Assembly (NCBI GenBank): GCA_012064415.1
Contig: SSNU01000062.1
Span: forward strand, 55,097 to 119,096
Reading direction: 5' to 3'
Length of the DNA: 64,000 nt
Source: Gyrodactylus bullatarudis
Taxonomy: Eukaryota; Platyhelminthes; Monogenea; Gyrodactylidea; Gyrodactylidae
The position numbers were made by a program, and so were the translations under genes. A model generated the notes under the pieces. That model ran no database searches, was not told where the DNA came from, and worked only from the letters and a program-made list of their open reading frames with translations. Within the stretch, counting starts at the first letter, position 1, and each line of letters opens with the position of its first letter. This document shows, one piece after another, positions 1-9,521 of this stretch.

Positions 1-326
1 TCATTCAGATATCAATTGATAGAGAATTTTATAATGTATCAAATGGTCTTGATTTGAAAAATTTATCATTTTAAATAAATCGACAGTTTAAAATATTCAG
101 AGTGTTTCACATATTAATTCGACCACTATATATTGAAAGAGGATAAATAAATATATACAATAATGATGTAAAATCTATAGGTTTGAGATTTAGTCATAAA
201 TAATATGAATATCTTGCATCTGAAAAAAGGCCTGGTTGGCGTTTTAATAATTCTGAAAAATTTAAACGAAATCAATCTAGTTTCTATTACTAGTGAAGAT
301 CAGGATAGAGAAGAGTATCAGAGTAA
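1..326. other. AT-rich flank without a recognised gene
   Basis: No open frame of useful length, RNA gene or clear repeat boundary is visible here. It lies downstream (on the minus strand) of the LINE relic at 327-838 and may be the 3' remnant of that element, but nothing proves this. Confidence 0.4.
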
Positions 327-838
327 TCAATTTTTGATCTTATATGTTTTGGTGGAATAAAGGTTATCACAATTAGACAAGTCATACTTTTTTTGAAGAA
401 TATTATAAGAGGAGAGAAGGATATTATTTTGATGAGAAATTTTTTTTAGATTATAATTCTGCTCTATTTTAATGGAGGTTTCTGTAAACATTTTATTGAT
501 CAAGGCAAAACGGCGCATCCATACTGGATTTAGACCGGAAGCCAAGATGTAGGAATCCAACTCAGGGTAGACTGCGTATAGAAATCTACTTTGGATTCTC
601 TCGATATTTCGAGCTTGTTCGTTAGTCAAATTTGTAAGGAGGGGAGAGATATGATCAAAGTGTGTGAGCACTAAGCCTTGATTCTCAGGATTACCAAATT
701 TGAGAAGTAGAATAGAATTAATTTTAGGTAGATTAGAGTGATTTATACCGAAACCTAGATCAAAAGTCGAGGAGATTTGATTTCTACGCCATAGACAATA
801 TCATTTCGAATAGAGATTGTGGAATAAAACTTTTAACC
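327..838 (-). pseudogene. LINE (non-LTR retrotransposon) C-terminal relic
   Basis: On the minus strand an open frame of 114 codons (671-327) continues upstream without a stop to about 795. It reads like the region after the fingers and palm of LINE reverse transcriptases: a stretch rich in IERIQSRFLYAVYP followed by LASGLNPVWMRR, typical of jockey/CR1-type C-termini. The catalytic YxDD part is absent, so this is a 5'-truncated dead copy. The part at 647-838 is repeated at 6771-6982 with one small length difference, showing that fragments of the same element landed on both sides of the duplicated Pro/Ala-repeat gene. The family is inferred from general pattern; the clade is not assigned. Confidence 0.55.
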
Positions 839-1187
839 TGTGGTTGTACCCACACCTCAACTAGTGACTACAACCAAGGTTCAAACCGTGGCTGTACCCA
901 AGGCTCAACCCGTGGCTGTACCCAAGGCTCAACCCGTGGCTGTACCCAATGCTCAACCTGTAAGTACCACGGTGGTTCCAACCGTAACGACACCAAAACC
1001 TCAGATTGTCACGACTATGATCAAGCCTGTAGTAATGAATGAAAAGATTCTTCCTGTGACAGAGACTCCATTAACAGAGACTCAAACAAGTCCAAAACCT
1101 GTAACCAAAACAACGGTTAAACCAAAGGTGCAAATAACTGCCATAAGAAATGATACAAAAATAATTAATGAACACAATGAATTATAG
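839..1187 (+). pseudogene. Truncated paralogue (3' half) of the Pro/Ala-repeat secreted protein gene
   Basis: This open frame of about 115 codons carries a few 8-residue VPKAQPVA-type repeats and ends with the same C-terminus as the full gene at 11726-12574 (ending in RNDTKIINEHNEL), followed by nearly the same 3' untranslated sequence and AATAAA at 1241. The 5' half, including the signal peptide and TATA promoter, is missing: the homology stops abruptly at 839 against an inverted LINE relic. It keeps about 28 residues (MIKPVVMNEKILP and following) that the full-length copy lacks, so it preserves an older or alternative version of the tail. It is probably not expressed as a secreted protein, unless it is a 3' exon of an unseen transcript. 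Confidence 0.7.
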
Positions 1188-1967
1188 TTTTATTTAGTTC
1201 AATTATTTATTATACTGCTTCTTTTAAGTACATCTATGTAAATAAAAAATATATATAAAGCTATTCTGGAAATAGTCTTCGCATAGGGTGAATCTTAGAA
1301 TTCATAGAACTTCGATAAAATTAAAGCATGGTAGTGAAAAAGTAGATTAAAAATTATTATTTTTGAAATTTAGGGAATAATTAATTCGTTATTAATGATT
1401 TTGGATACGCCAAAAGATCCTGAAAAAAATGATCTGACGATCAAGGAGAGTATTAATGATTCTCATTGATCGTAATAAATAAAGCATGTAAAAATGATGA
1501 GATTTCATTATAAAGATCAAATCTAAGATGGATAGTGTTTTGTATCGGGGCTACTAGCTCAGGCTTGGCTACAGGAGTTTCAATTCAGTCAAAGAATTCA
1601 ACATCAGACATAATTCAAACAGGACATACAAGCATGTATTTCAGAATCAAAAATCAAAACACTGTTTAATAATTATCGGTCCATCATAACAAAATAATTA
1701 TAACATAAAAAAGTGTTTTAAATTAATCTTTTTAAATTTCGGAAAATTACTATAGCTGAAAATCTTTTAATACTGTAATTTAAATATTTTATTATTTTAA
1801 TTTTCAGTAATTTTTTAACAAAATTGCGTGATTTTGAAATTTACAGTTTTCTATAAATAATATGATAAAATTTGTAAGTGATCCAACAAGTAATCATAAA
1901 ATTTAGATACTGTTTTTTCAATTATTTATTCATCGCGTACGTGAAGTAGTTCCTTAGCGTAGAATAC

Positions 1968-2330
1968 TCAATAAGTATGGTTCATTTTTGCAAATTCAAC
2001 TCTCAAATCCTTTCTAAAGAAATCGAAAGATGAATTAAGCATAATCAGAGATTGAATTGTCTCATTAATTAATCTTCTTCTATAATCATTCACAAATTTC
2101 TTCCCAACACTAAAAATTTGCTCACATAAATAGAGAATATTGATTTTGCAAAATGAGGCAAATATTCATGATGTTTTCTCCACCAAATTAAAGACGATAC
2201 CTCATGACTCTCGAAATTTTGATAAGCAACAAATTCAGCTCTGAGATTTTTATCATTATTTTCATGAACTATCTCGTTTTTGATAAAACTTCTCTGAGAA
2301 CCTCAAAAGTCTTCTCAGATTTTCAAAATT
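1968..2330 (-). pseudogene. hAT transposase C-terminal (dimerisation) relic
   Basis: Translated on the minus strand, the region shows the hAT C-terminal dimerisation signature in two frames. WWRKHHEYLPHFAKSIFSIY is followed, after a one-base shift near 2130, by EQIFSVGKKF and YRRRLINETIQSLIMLNSS, ending at a TGA at 1968-1970. These match the WW...FP.LA...L and ER.FS.....R..L.......L..N pattern of hAT proteins. Only the C-terminal part remains, with at least one frameshift, so it is dead. It is a different family member from the hAT at 7468-9331. Confidence 0.65.
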
Positions 2331-2626
2331 GTATATTAATTAAACAAATAGAATTTATTACAATACATATTAATTTTTTTAAATTTACTATTACTGGAAA
2401 GAATAATTTGAAAAATTTCCAGTTATTTTCCAGCTACAGTAATTTTCCGAAGCTTGAATCTTTTGACATATTCAAATCAGATAGTTTATTCTCAAGAATG
2501 AATTTTCAGTTTTGGGAAAAAATTACAAATTAGATAAATTTCTCAAGTATTATTAAAGCTATCTGAAACTAAATATAAATATTTGTTTTACTGAAAGTTT
2601 TTTAACATTTATAAAAAATATCCATC

Positions 2627-3595
2627 ATGTGGTTAACAGTAGACCAGCATGAAAACATTAAAAGACTCTATGAAAGAGGAGTGAAAATAAAAATTATTGC
2701 TGAAAGTTTCAACAGATCTATCAGAACAATTCACAAAGTCTTACACGGGACTGTATCCGGAGGTTTTAAGTCAACAGGAAGAAAGCCAATATTTTCTGTT
2801 AGACAGAAAGTTCGCCTGGGAATGGTGCTGAAAAGGTATCATCACACCAGTATAAAAGAAATACAGCAGTTCTTCTATCCCAATGTGAATTACAAAACAT
2901 TCTATGAGTAAGGATTCATTAGAATTAAATAAATTTTAGTAATGTCAGAAAATTTGGTTATCCTTTCACAGGATAATATTCAGAAAATAATGGATTTCTC
3001 AAGGACTTATGTTAATCATCCTGATAATTCTTGGAAGAGAGTTAATTTTGCTGATGAAGTTCTTTTCCAAAATACAAAATTAAATGGGAATGGAAAAGTC
3101 TTGGTAAGCAAATATTTCAAGCGGAAACACACTCGAGTTATTCAAAGGACGAAATTCTAAGCTGAAAAGATGTTCATTGTAACCATGATGTATGGAAGAA
3201 AGCAAGTTATTACTGCTGTTTCTGATAGAATCAATCAGCTAACATTTCAAGAACTGATAGCTGATAATTTAGCAAATTATCCTGGTTTCAGGAATAGAAC
3301 ATTGCGGATTCTAATCGATAATGCAAGACCCCATACTGCTGCTTCGGTAATTTTTTATGAATAGTTTTTAATATTTCACTATTAGATTCTTCAGAAATAA
3401 TAGACTGACAACTCTTCAGGATTTTCTAGCTAACAGTCCTGACTTGAATCCAATAGAAAATTTATTTGCCATAATGAAAAAGCAGTGGTATAAAGTATCT
3501 GGTATTCATTCTTCCAATGACATAACTGTCAAAGTAAATCAGCTCATCGATAGTTTCATAACAATTGAACAAGTCATTTCCCTTGTTTTATAAAA
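2627..3595 (+). pseudogene. Tc1-like transposase, broken
   Basis: Starting at ATG 2627 the frame encodes a helix-turn-helix N-terminus (VDQHENIKRLYERGVKIKII) with a GRKP hinge, then a DDE domain: the first Asp in NFADEVLF, the second in ILIDNARPHTA, and a Glu in SPDLNPIENLF near 3450. The frame is interrupted by stops at about 2909 and 3158 (same frame) and a frameshift between 3350 and 3395, so no intact protein is made. Total length (about 320 codons if repaired) fits Tc1 transposases. The 32 nt at 2910-2941 begin GTAAGG and end TTTTAG like a tiny intron, but removing them leaves the frame broken, so I treat the gene as degenerate. Confidence 0.75.
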
Positions 3596-3959
3596 TAATT
3601 ATCGATGCAAAGCAGACTTAGAAGTTGCTTGGAAAGCATACAAAATATTAATATTCCTTTTTTTCTAATAAAGTTTTATACACTGGATTATTCTGACTTG
3701 ATAACAAATTTTAATAAAGCTAGTAGTTTTATAATTATTGTCATAATTATTATAAGATCAAACTGGCATCATAATAAATCTTACCGAGTTAGATTGCTGA
3801 ATTCTTATTTTGAAAAATTTAATTTTTAATGATTTGTATATTTACTCATAAGTAGGCATTGAATTATTTAATCTTTAAACAATCAAAAAATCATTAAAAT
3901 CTCAATTTTTTTACTAAATTAAGGTATAAGATGAAAATCAAAATTAAGAAATTGAAATT

Positions 3960-4184
3960 GCGGTAAATACAAAAACAATAGGTAGGGTGTGTAAATGGTC
4001 AAAAACAATAGGTGTCAGATGATGTATAATAGGTGATATTCGAGGTATTTCCAAAATCAATGGGAATATGATCAGCATTAATATCTGGGGTAGAGAAGTA
4101 TTCATTTATGATGGGATATACCAATACATATGGTCAAATACAATAGGTCAATCTAACTTTTAATCTGTATTAATACCTATTGTG
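3960..4184 (+). repeat. MULE left terminal inverted repeat
   Basis: About 220 bp, nearly the exact reverse complement of 5893-6117. It begins GCGGTAAATACAAAAACAAT and contains repeated CAATAGGT/CCTATTG motifs, likely transposase-binding sites by analogy with other MULEs (inference). Confidence 0.9.
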
Positions 4185-4342
4185 TAAGAATTATTTATAA
4201 ATAATACCTTATAAATTCTATCACATTTTTTTCGATAACTAGTTATGTTCCGATAATGAATAATTCAGAATTATTATTTTTACAATCAAAATTTAATGAT
4301 TAAGTTATTCATTAGTAATGAATTATTACTAGCAATCATTTT

Positions 4343-5880
4343 TTATAAAGATTCTTTACAAGATTTTTGTCTCTTTTTCTTTGGTCTTCGTCGTTTGCGA
4401 TTGAATTCCAAAGCCTCTGCATCATTATTCGGTAGCAATTCGATATCACAAAATTTAAAATCACTTTCTAAAGCATTTGATAAGAAGGAATTTTTGAAAT
4501 GGTTGGGAATGTGATTTTCAATTAAATCATTGTCAAATATGAAGACTGCCAAGAGATGTTCGCATGGGAATCCAAGTTCTAAATCTTTTGCACAAGTACA
4601 CGTGCATAGTTTTGAATCAGCCATCTTAAAAATAATATTCTTTTGATCTTTGCCAACTCGATAAATTTGAGGTTCTTTAGTAGTAAAAATTTTAAGCGAT
4701 TTGGCTAATTCGAATGTATTGGTTTGAACTTCGAAAGAAAAGAATTTATGTAAATTTGAGTCTGATTGCTATATTGAATTGCCATCTTTTGGAATTTATC
4801 ATATAAATCGTTGATGAACACATAGATGAAATTGAATGGGTGCAAACTTCTCAAATTCACTATACGAGAATTAGACGATTCAGCAATATTTGAAGTGAGA
4901 TGTCCATATCGACATCCTTTGAATGCATAACTAGCCCAATTTTCGTGGGGAATTCCAATCACATAATCATAAACAGCAGAGTTCTTTGAGTTTATATCAC
5001 CCATTATGCTGTCGAATTCGTCTTTAGTTTTCGCTCTTGCAGCTTTGAAGAGTTCGTAATTGAAATTTGACTTAAATTTGGACTTGATGTTTTTTCCTAT
5101 ATGAAATAGACAAAATGAGTGCAGCGCTCTTGGAAGTACTTCCGTTACACTATTCAATAGACCCTTTTCCCGGTCAGATAAAATCACTAAATTTTCAATT
5201 TTCGATAGATTTAAGCAGTCTTTTAGATTTTCAAGAAAGTAGGTCCAAGTACCCTGACATTCATTTGGAACAAAGCTTATTGCAATTGGAAAAATCTCGT
5301 TGTCTCCTGTAATACCAGTTGCCATCAAAAGTACATAATTCATTGAGGATTTTAGATGTGTCCCATCAACAGCTATCATTGGAAGGCTAGCATAAAAAAG
5401 CGATTTTGAAATGTTAAGGCAAAGAAAAATTTTCTCCACTTGATTGTCCTTTTTAGTTACATTTGCCATTGTTCCAGGATTGTTCGCAATATTCCAATCT
5501 AAGAAACTTTCTAGTTTTGAAAAGGAATTCAATATTTTATCTCCTTTAGCCATTTCAAGTTCCCGTAGACATCTTCTAGCCGTCTGGTAAGAGGTAGTCA
5601 GGCCATGCTGATTCTTCAGATACTGAACACAATCTTTGGGCTTTAGGCAGTGAAGATTTTCTGAGAGTGTTTTAATTTGAGTTATAATCTGCTGTTTGTT
5701 AGGTCTAAGATTTATCTAATATATTATATAGAAATAAACATACTTCGTTACAGGTGTGTGCGAAGAATTTCGTTAAATATAATATACCGTCAACTCTCCT
5801 GTTGAATTTTGCTGAAAATGAGCAATCTTTCTTCGGGCATCCATAGTGATAATAATTCGTAGAGCTTTTTATATTTATAT
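4343..5880 (-). CDS. MULE transposase (FLYWCH-like finger, DDE domain, SWIM finger), one 28-nt intron and one frameshift
   Basis: Read on the minus strand, the gene opens with a zinc-finger-like stretch near 5850 (GCPKKDCSFSAKFN, then AHTCN), resembling the FLYWCH-type finger at MULE N-termini. A 28-nt GT-AG intron (5743-5716) joins exon 1 in frame to exon 2 (from 5715). Exon 2 carries the MULE DDE core: AVDGTHLKS (first Asp), VILSDREKG (second Asp), CLFHIGKN (CxxH) and the NIAESSNSR region. A one-base frameshift near 4745 separates this from the C-terminal SWIM finger (CTCTCAKDLELGFPCEHLL, a CxCx(n)CxH pattern) ending at 4343. No in-frame ATG is evident before the finger, so the start may lie in the TIR. 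The frameshift would need repair, a hidden splice or slippage for activity. Confidence 0.85.
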
Positions 5881-5892
5881 AAATTTGGAATA

Positions 5893-6117
5893 CGCAATAG
5901 GTATTAATACAGATTAAAAGTTAGATTGACCTATTGTATTTGACCATATGTATTGGTATATCCCATTATATATGAATACTTCTCTACCCCAGATATTAAT
6001 GCTGATCAAATTCCCATTGATTTTGGAAATACCTCGAATATCACCTATTATACATCATCTGACACCTATTGTTTTTGACCATTTACACACCCTACCTATT
6101 GTTTTTGTATATACCCC
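5893..6117 (-). repeat. MULE right terminal inverted repeat
   Basis: Reverse complement of the left TIR (3960-4184), with only scattered differences. It ends GTATATACCCC directly against the target duplication ATTGAAATT. The transposase promoter probably lies here: a TATAAATATAAAAAG-like stretch is seen on the minus strand near 5878. Confidence 0.88.
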
Positions 6118-6598
6118 ATTGAAATTTTCTATATTAAAAATAAAATTAAAATACCTACAAGTGAAACTGCTTTTAGAAAGAAAAATTTATTTTCTTGTCT
6201 CACCACTTGAAGAATACAGAACGATCTTCGATCAACAAGACAGAATTTAAAAAAACAATTTTTTTCTCCCTGATCTGATCCGATTTTTGGGGTCGATCAC
6301 AAGAGAGGTCAAATTTCTTCAAAAGTTCTGAATTTTTGGTTTTGAAATATCTAACTCACCAAATAAACATTTTATAAGGTTTTTGTTTAAAAAAATATTT
6401 TAACCCTGTTTTTGATCCATACTTTGAGATCAGATCCTGATCCAAAAAACATATTTTTCTTCCCAAATTGATCTTCATTTTCCACAATTTATCGAGAAGT
6501 CATTTGATTGGTTCGCAATAAAAATATAACTAGGAAAATCATATTTTTAGCGTCACCGTCAAATCTAAGGCGAAGACTATTTCCAGAAAAGCTTTATA

Positions 6599-6746
6599 TC
6601 AATTTTTGAATTAATCCTTATTTTCATACATCTTAAAATCCTGAAAACTATTTTAATTTTTGAAAATATCAAATCATGAAACGGTTGAATGATGGAATCA
6701 ATCAAATCTTCTCTTTTGATTGCTGTCAATGTAAAAGAATACAGCT
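6599..6746 (+). repeat. Downstream flank of the duplicated Pro/Ala-repeat gene
   Basis: About 150 bp nearly identical to 12646-12793, which directly follows the full-length gene. It is the continuation of the duplicated segment 839-1257, split from it by the 1258-6594 insertion. This gives the empty-site evidence for that insertion. Confidence 0.85.
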
Positions 6747-6770
6747 CTATAAACTGTTATAGATATGATC

Positions 6771-6982
6771 AAAGTGTGTGAGCACTAAGCCTTGATTCTC
6801 AGGATTACTAAATTTGAGAAGTAGAATAGAATTAATTTTAGGTAGATTAGAGTATGGATTTAAATTAAGTTTGTGATTTATATCGAGACCTAGATCAAAA
6901 GTCGAGGAGATTTGATTTCTACGCCATAGACAATATCATTTTTTTTTGTTCGAATAGAGATTGTAGAATAAAACTTTTAACC
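6771..6982 (-). repeat. Second copy of the LINE fragment
   Basis: About 212 bp matching 647-838 (the same strand of LINE coding sequence, with a roughly 20-bp insert and a T-run). It starts immediately after the end of the duplicated gene flank, so the duplicated block is bordered on both sides by the same LINE piece. Confidence 0.8.
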
Positions 6983-7459
6983 AATATGAAATTTGTAGGG
7001 GTTTAGTTAGTTCGACCCTGTTTCTCAGACTTTTTGATTTTAGAGAAATTTAAAAAACACATCTAGATCTTAATTTTATGAGTTTATAGAATAATAATTT
7101 TCCCTTTTATGATCAAAAGATGTGATTGGTTACACATATTTTTCATATCCAATTTAAAATATCAAACAATAAGTCAAGCTTGCCTCAAAATCGAACAAAA
7201 CATTCCTTTCCTTCTTTTTACAAAACAAAAAAATAATCGAATAAATTTCAAGTTGAATGGGAAAATCTAAAAAATTACAGTTCAAATTCTAGGTAATTCT
7301 TATTTAAAGGAATCTAAAACTCACTATACTTTTCAAGAATTTCTGTTAAATCCAAACTAATCTTCTTGGGTATCAAAAGACCTTTCAAAATGACTGGCTT
7401 CGTGTTGTGTAATACCTTTAATTAAAAAAGGTATAAGATTTGTCCAAAGATCTGATTGA

Positions 7460-9339
7460 GTGATAATTAGGGCTGCCAAAATGCTATTTTTGCTATTTTT
7501 GATATGTTGCTAGAATTTTAATCAGATTCACGAAATTAACATTCTAAAGCACTTTGGATGCATATTAACGAAAATAATTTTGCTTTTTTTTGCTATTCGA
7601 AATCGAATGCTATTTTTTTTGCTAAATAATTGCTATTTTTTGGCTATTTTTTTCTAGACTTGTCTCAGATAAAATAAAAAATAGTAACAAATATTTTTAT
7701 TCTTGCTTACTATCTCGATGAGATAGTACATTCAATTGATTGAGATTCATTCAACTGATGCTGTTTCTAAGGCGTCTGAATCTTGTAACAGGCCTAGTCT
7801 GGAAGCTTTTGATTGGTCCTGCAAACATCAAGCTGAGAATATTGTCAATATCATTCATTAAATGTCTGTCCAAGCAGTAAGACGCAACATTCTACCCTTT
7901 TCAGCTGAATTCAAGCTGAGTAACGATACAGGTTTCGTATTTTGCAAATTATGTGAGTGTGCATTCAAGGGTACAAAAAAAGATCATATAATCAAACACA
8001 GAAGTACAAAAAAGCATCAATAATTACTGAATACGAATCTTAGGCAAACTAAGATTGAAGTCCGGAACGATCATCAAGCAAGAGTAATCGCCAATGGATT
8101 TATGAAGTCGGGAATTCCTTTGAATAAACTCAAAGACCCAGCAATCAAAGAAATGTTCTCCGAATTAGGAGTTCAGCTACCAAGTCGAACATTTGCAATG
8201 TCATTTCTAGACGTTTTATATGAAGAAGAAATCAATCGACTCAAAACTCTTATGGAAGACAAGAAGATTTTTCTCATAGTTGACGAAAGCAGGATCAATA
8301 AGAAGAGAATATGCTGCGTTATGATAGGTGATTTGGAAAAACCTGAAATTACATATGTCTGTGAAGTGACTGAAGTTCACGGTAAACTCGATTACTTATT
8401 TATTATCGAAACAATAGAAAAAGTTCTGACTGATATTGGAATTAAATCGGATAATTTTTGCCTTCTTTTAAGTGATGGCCACCTACATGATTAAGGCAAA
8501 AAGTAATCTCAAATCAATTTACGCAAATTTATTCCACGTTACTTGCTTCGCACATCTTCTACATAATACCGTTATGATGATCAAGAACAAATCTGCTTCG
8601 GTTAATGACCTGATTTCATCAATCAAGGCAGCTGTAGTTAAGAACGACTCAAGGCGAGAGGAATTCATTGAAATTGGCTATCCCCCAATCCCTGTTGTAA
8701 CAAGATGGGGCACTTGGTTGTCAGCGATCGACTACTATTATGAAAAACTTCCACAAGTTCGACAGATTTTTCATAATTGCCAAGATGAAGGCATTATTAT
8801 CGATGCTGTTCGTCAAGCGCTTGAGAAGCCAAATCTTGCTTTCGATTTTGCCAATATCCAAAGGTGCTATGGTCAAATAAATAAATTGATATCATCTTTG
8901 GAAAATCCAAAATACTCTCTCTACGAAGCCTATCATGCCATAAAGAATTTGGATTTTAAAGAAGATCCTTTCAAAATAAAGGAATACATTGCAGAGAGAC
9001 TGGAGAAGAATGACGCTGAAGATATAATTCGAATGTCAAAAAATTATATCAGCCCTAGAATGTACAACATTCTCAAGGAGTCAAATCCTACTTCAGTGCC
9101 AGTAGAAAGAGCTTTTTCGAAGTTGAAGTATTTTTACAATAGTCAGAAGAATTTCAAAGAAGATAATATCAAAAAATATTTCATATTGTATAACAATAGA
9201 ATTTTAGAATAAATAATTTTTTTAATTTACTCATAAGTAGTATATTTCATTTTCAAAATGCTATTTTTTGCTATTTTTTTGGAAAATTCTGCTATTTATT
9301 TCAAAAAAATTGCTATTTTGTGACCGCCCTAGTGATAAT
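7460..9339. mobile_element. hAT DNA transposon, near intact, 8-bp target duplication
   Basis: The element occupies 7468-9331 (1864 bp) between two copies of GTGATAAT (7460-7467 and 9332-9339), the 8-bp duplication expected of hAT elements. The ends are short imperfect inverted repeats: TAGGGCTGCCAAAATGCTAT on the left and, on the minus strand, TAGGGCGGTCACAAAATAGC on the right. Both subterminal regions are packed with a GCTATTTTT motif on the same strand (7480-7650 and 9258-9318). One transposase gene fills the middle. The perfect target duplication and light decay suggest a young insertion. Confidence 0.92.
7862..9212 (+). pseudogene. hAT transposase with BED-type zinc finger, two lesions
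   Basis: From ATG 7862 one frame runs through a BED-type finger (CKLCECAF ... HIIKHRSTKKH) and a catalytic-domain start (FLIVDESR for the first Asp) to a conserved LLSD near 8475. There one extra G shifts the frame, which resumes as TYMIKAK and FHVTCFAHLLHN. The C-terminus carries the hAT dimerisation motif (SVPVERAFSKLKYF), ending at 9212. Lesions: an in-frame TAA just after the finger at about 8021 and the one-base insertion near 8477. At about 450 codons it is shorter than many hAT transposases but contains all expected blocks, so it is very recently inactivated or has a sequencing error. It lies centrally within the hAT ends. Confidence 0.88.
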
Positions 9340-9521
9340 TAATGATAATTCAATTGTACACTATACACTCGATTTCGTAACCTGTAAATAATTAAAGATA
9401 ATTACTGGTTCAGAAACTAAAGTTGATGAATTTCATCCATTTAATTAGTCTCAAGTATGGCGTGAAAAGATTTAATTTAAGAAATAATTTATTGTAAAAT
9501 AGTAATAATATATAGATTTAA

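Larger units (their letters stand above)
3951..6126. mobile_element. Mutator-like (MULE) DNA transposon with long TIRs and 9-bp target duplication
   Basis: The element spans 3960-6117 (2158 bp) between two copies of ATTGAAATT (3951-3959 and 6118-6126). A 9-bp target duplication is the hallmark of the Mutator superfamily. Its terminal inverted repeats are about 220 bp (3960-4184 and about 5893-6117) and contain direct repeats of an AAAACAATAGGT-type motif. Between them lies the minus-strand transposase gene. The near identity of the TIRs and the perfect target duplication point to a recent insertion. It sits inside the older composite insertion at 1258-6594. Confidence 0.93.
1258..6594. mobile_element. 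Composite insertion bounded by 25-bp inverted repeats, TA target site
   Basis: The left end AAGCTATTCTGGAAATAGTC (1258) and the right end, read on the minus strand from 6594, AAGCTTTTCTGGAAATAGTC, match over 25 bp with one mismatch. TA flanks both ends (1256-1257 and 6595-6596). The uninterrupted paralogous sequence at 12634-12650 shows the empty site: a TA-rich run directly joined to TCAATTTTTGAATC. Removing 1258-6594 plus one TA restores that order. TA duplication and the enclosed Tc1-like transposase (2627-3595) suggest a Tc1/mariner-type element that later received a hAT relic and the MULE. The size without the MULE is about 3.2 kb, larger than usual for Tc1, so further nesting is likely. 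Confidence 0.6.

Noticed and set aside
2910..2941. 32-nt intron in the Tc1-like transposase
   Set aside because: The borders look like splice sites, but removal puts the next segment in the wrong frame, and further stops remain.
3960..4184. Repeated AACAATAGGT motifs considered as a CRISPR-like or satellite array
   Set aside because: They are irregularly spaced and mirrored in the other TIR, so they belong to the MULE ends.
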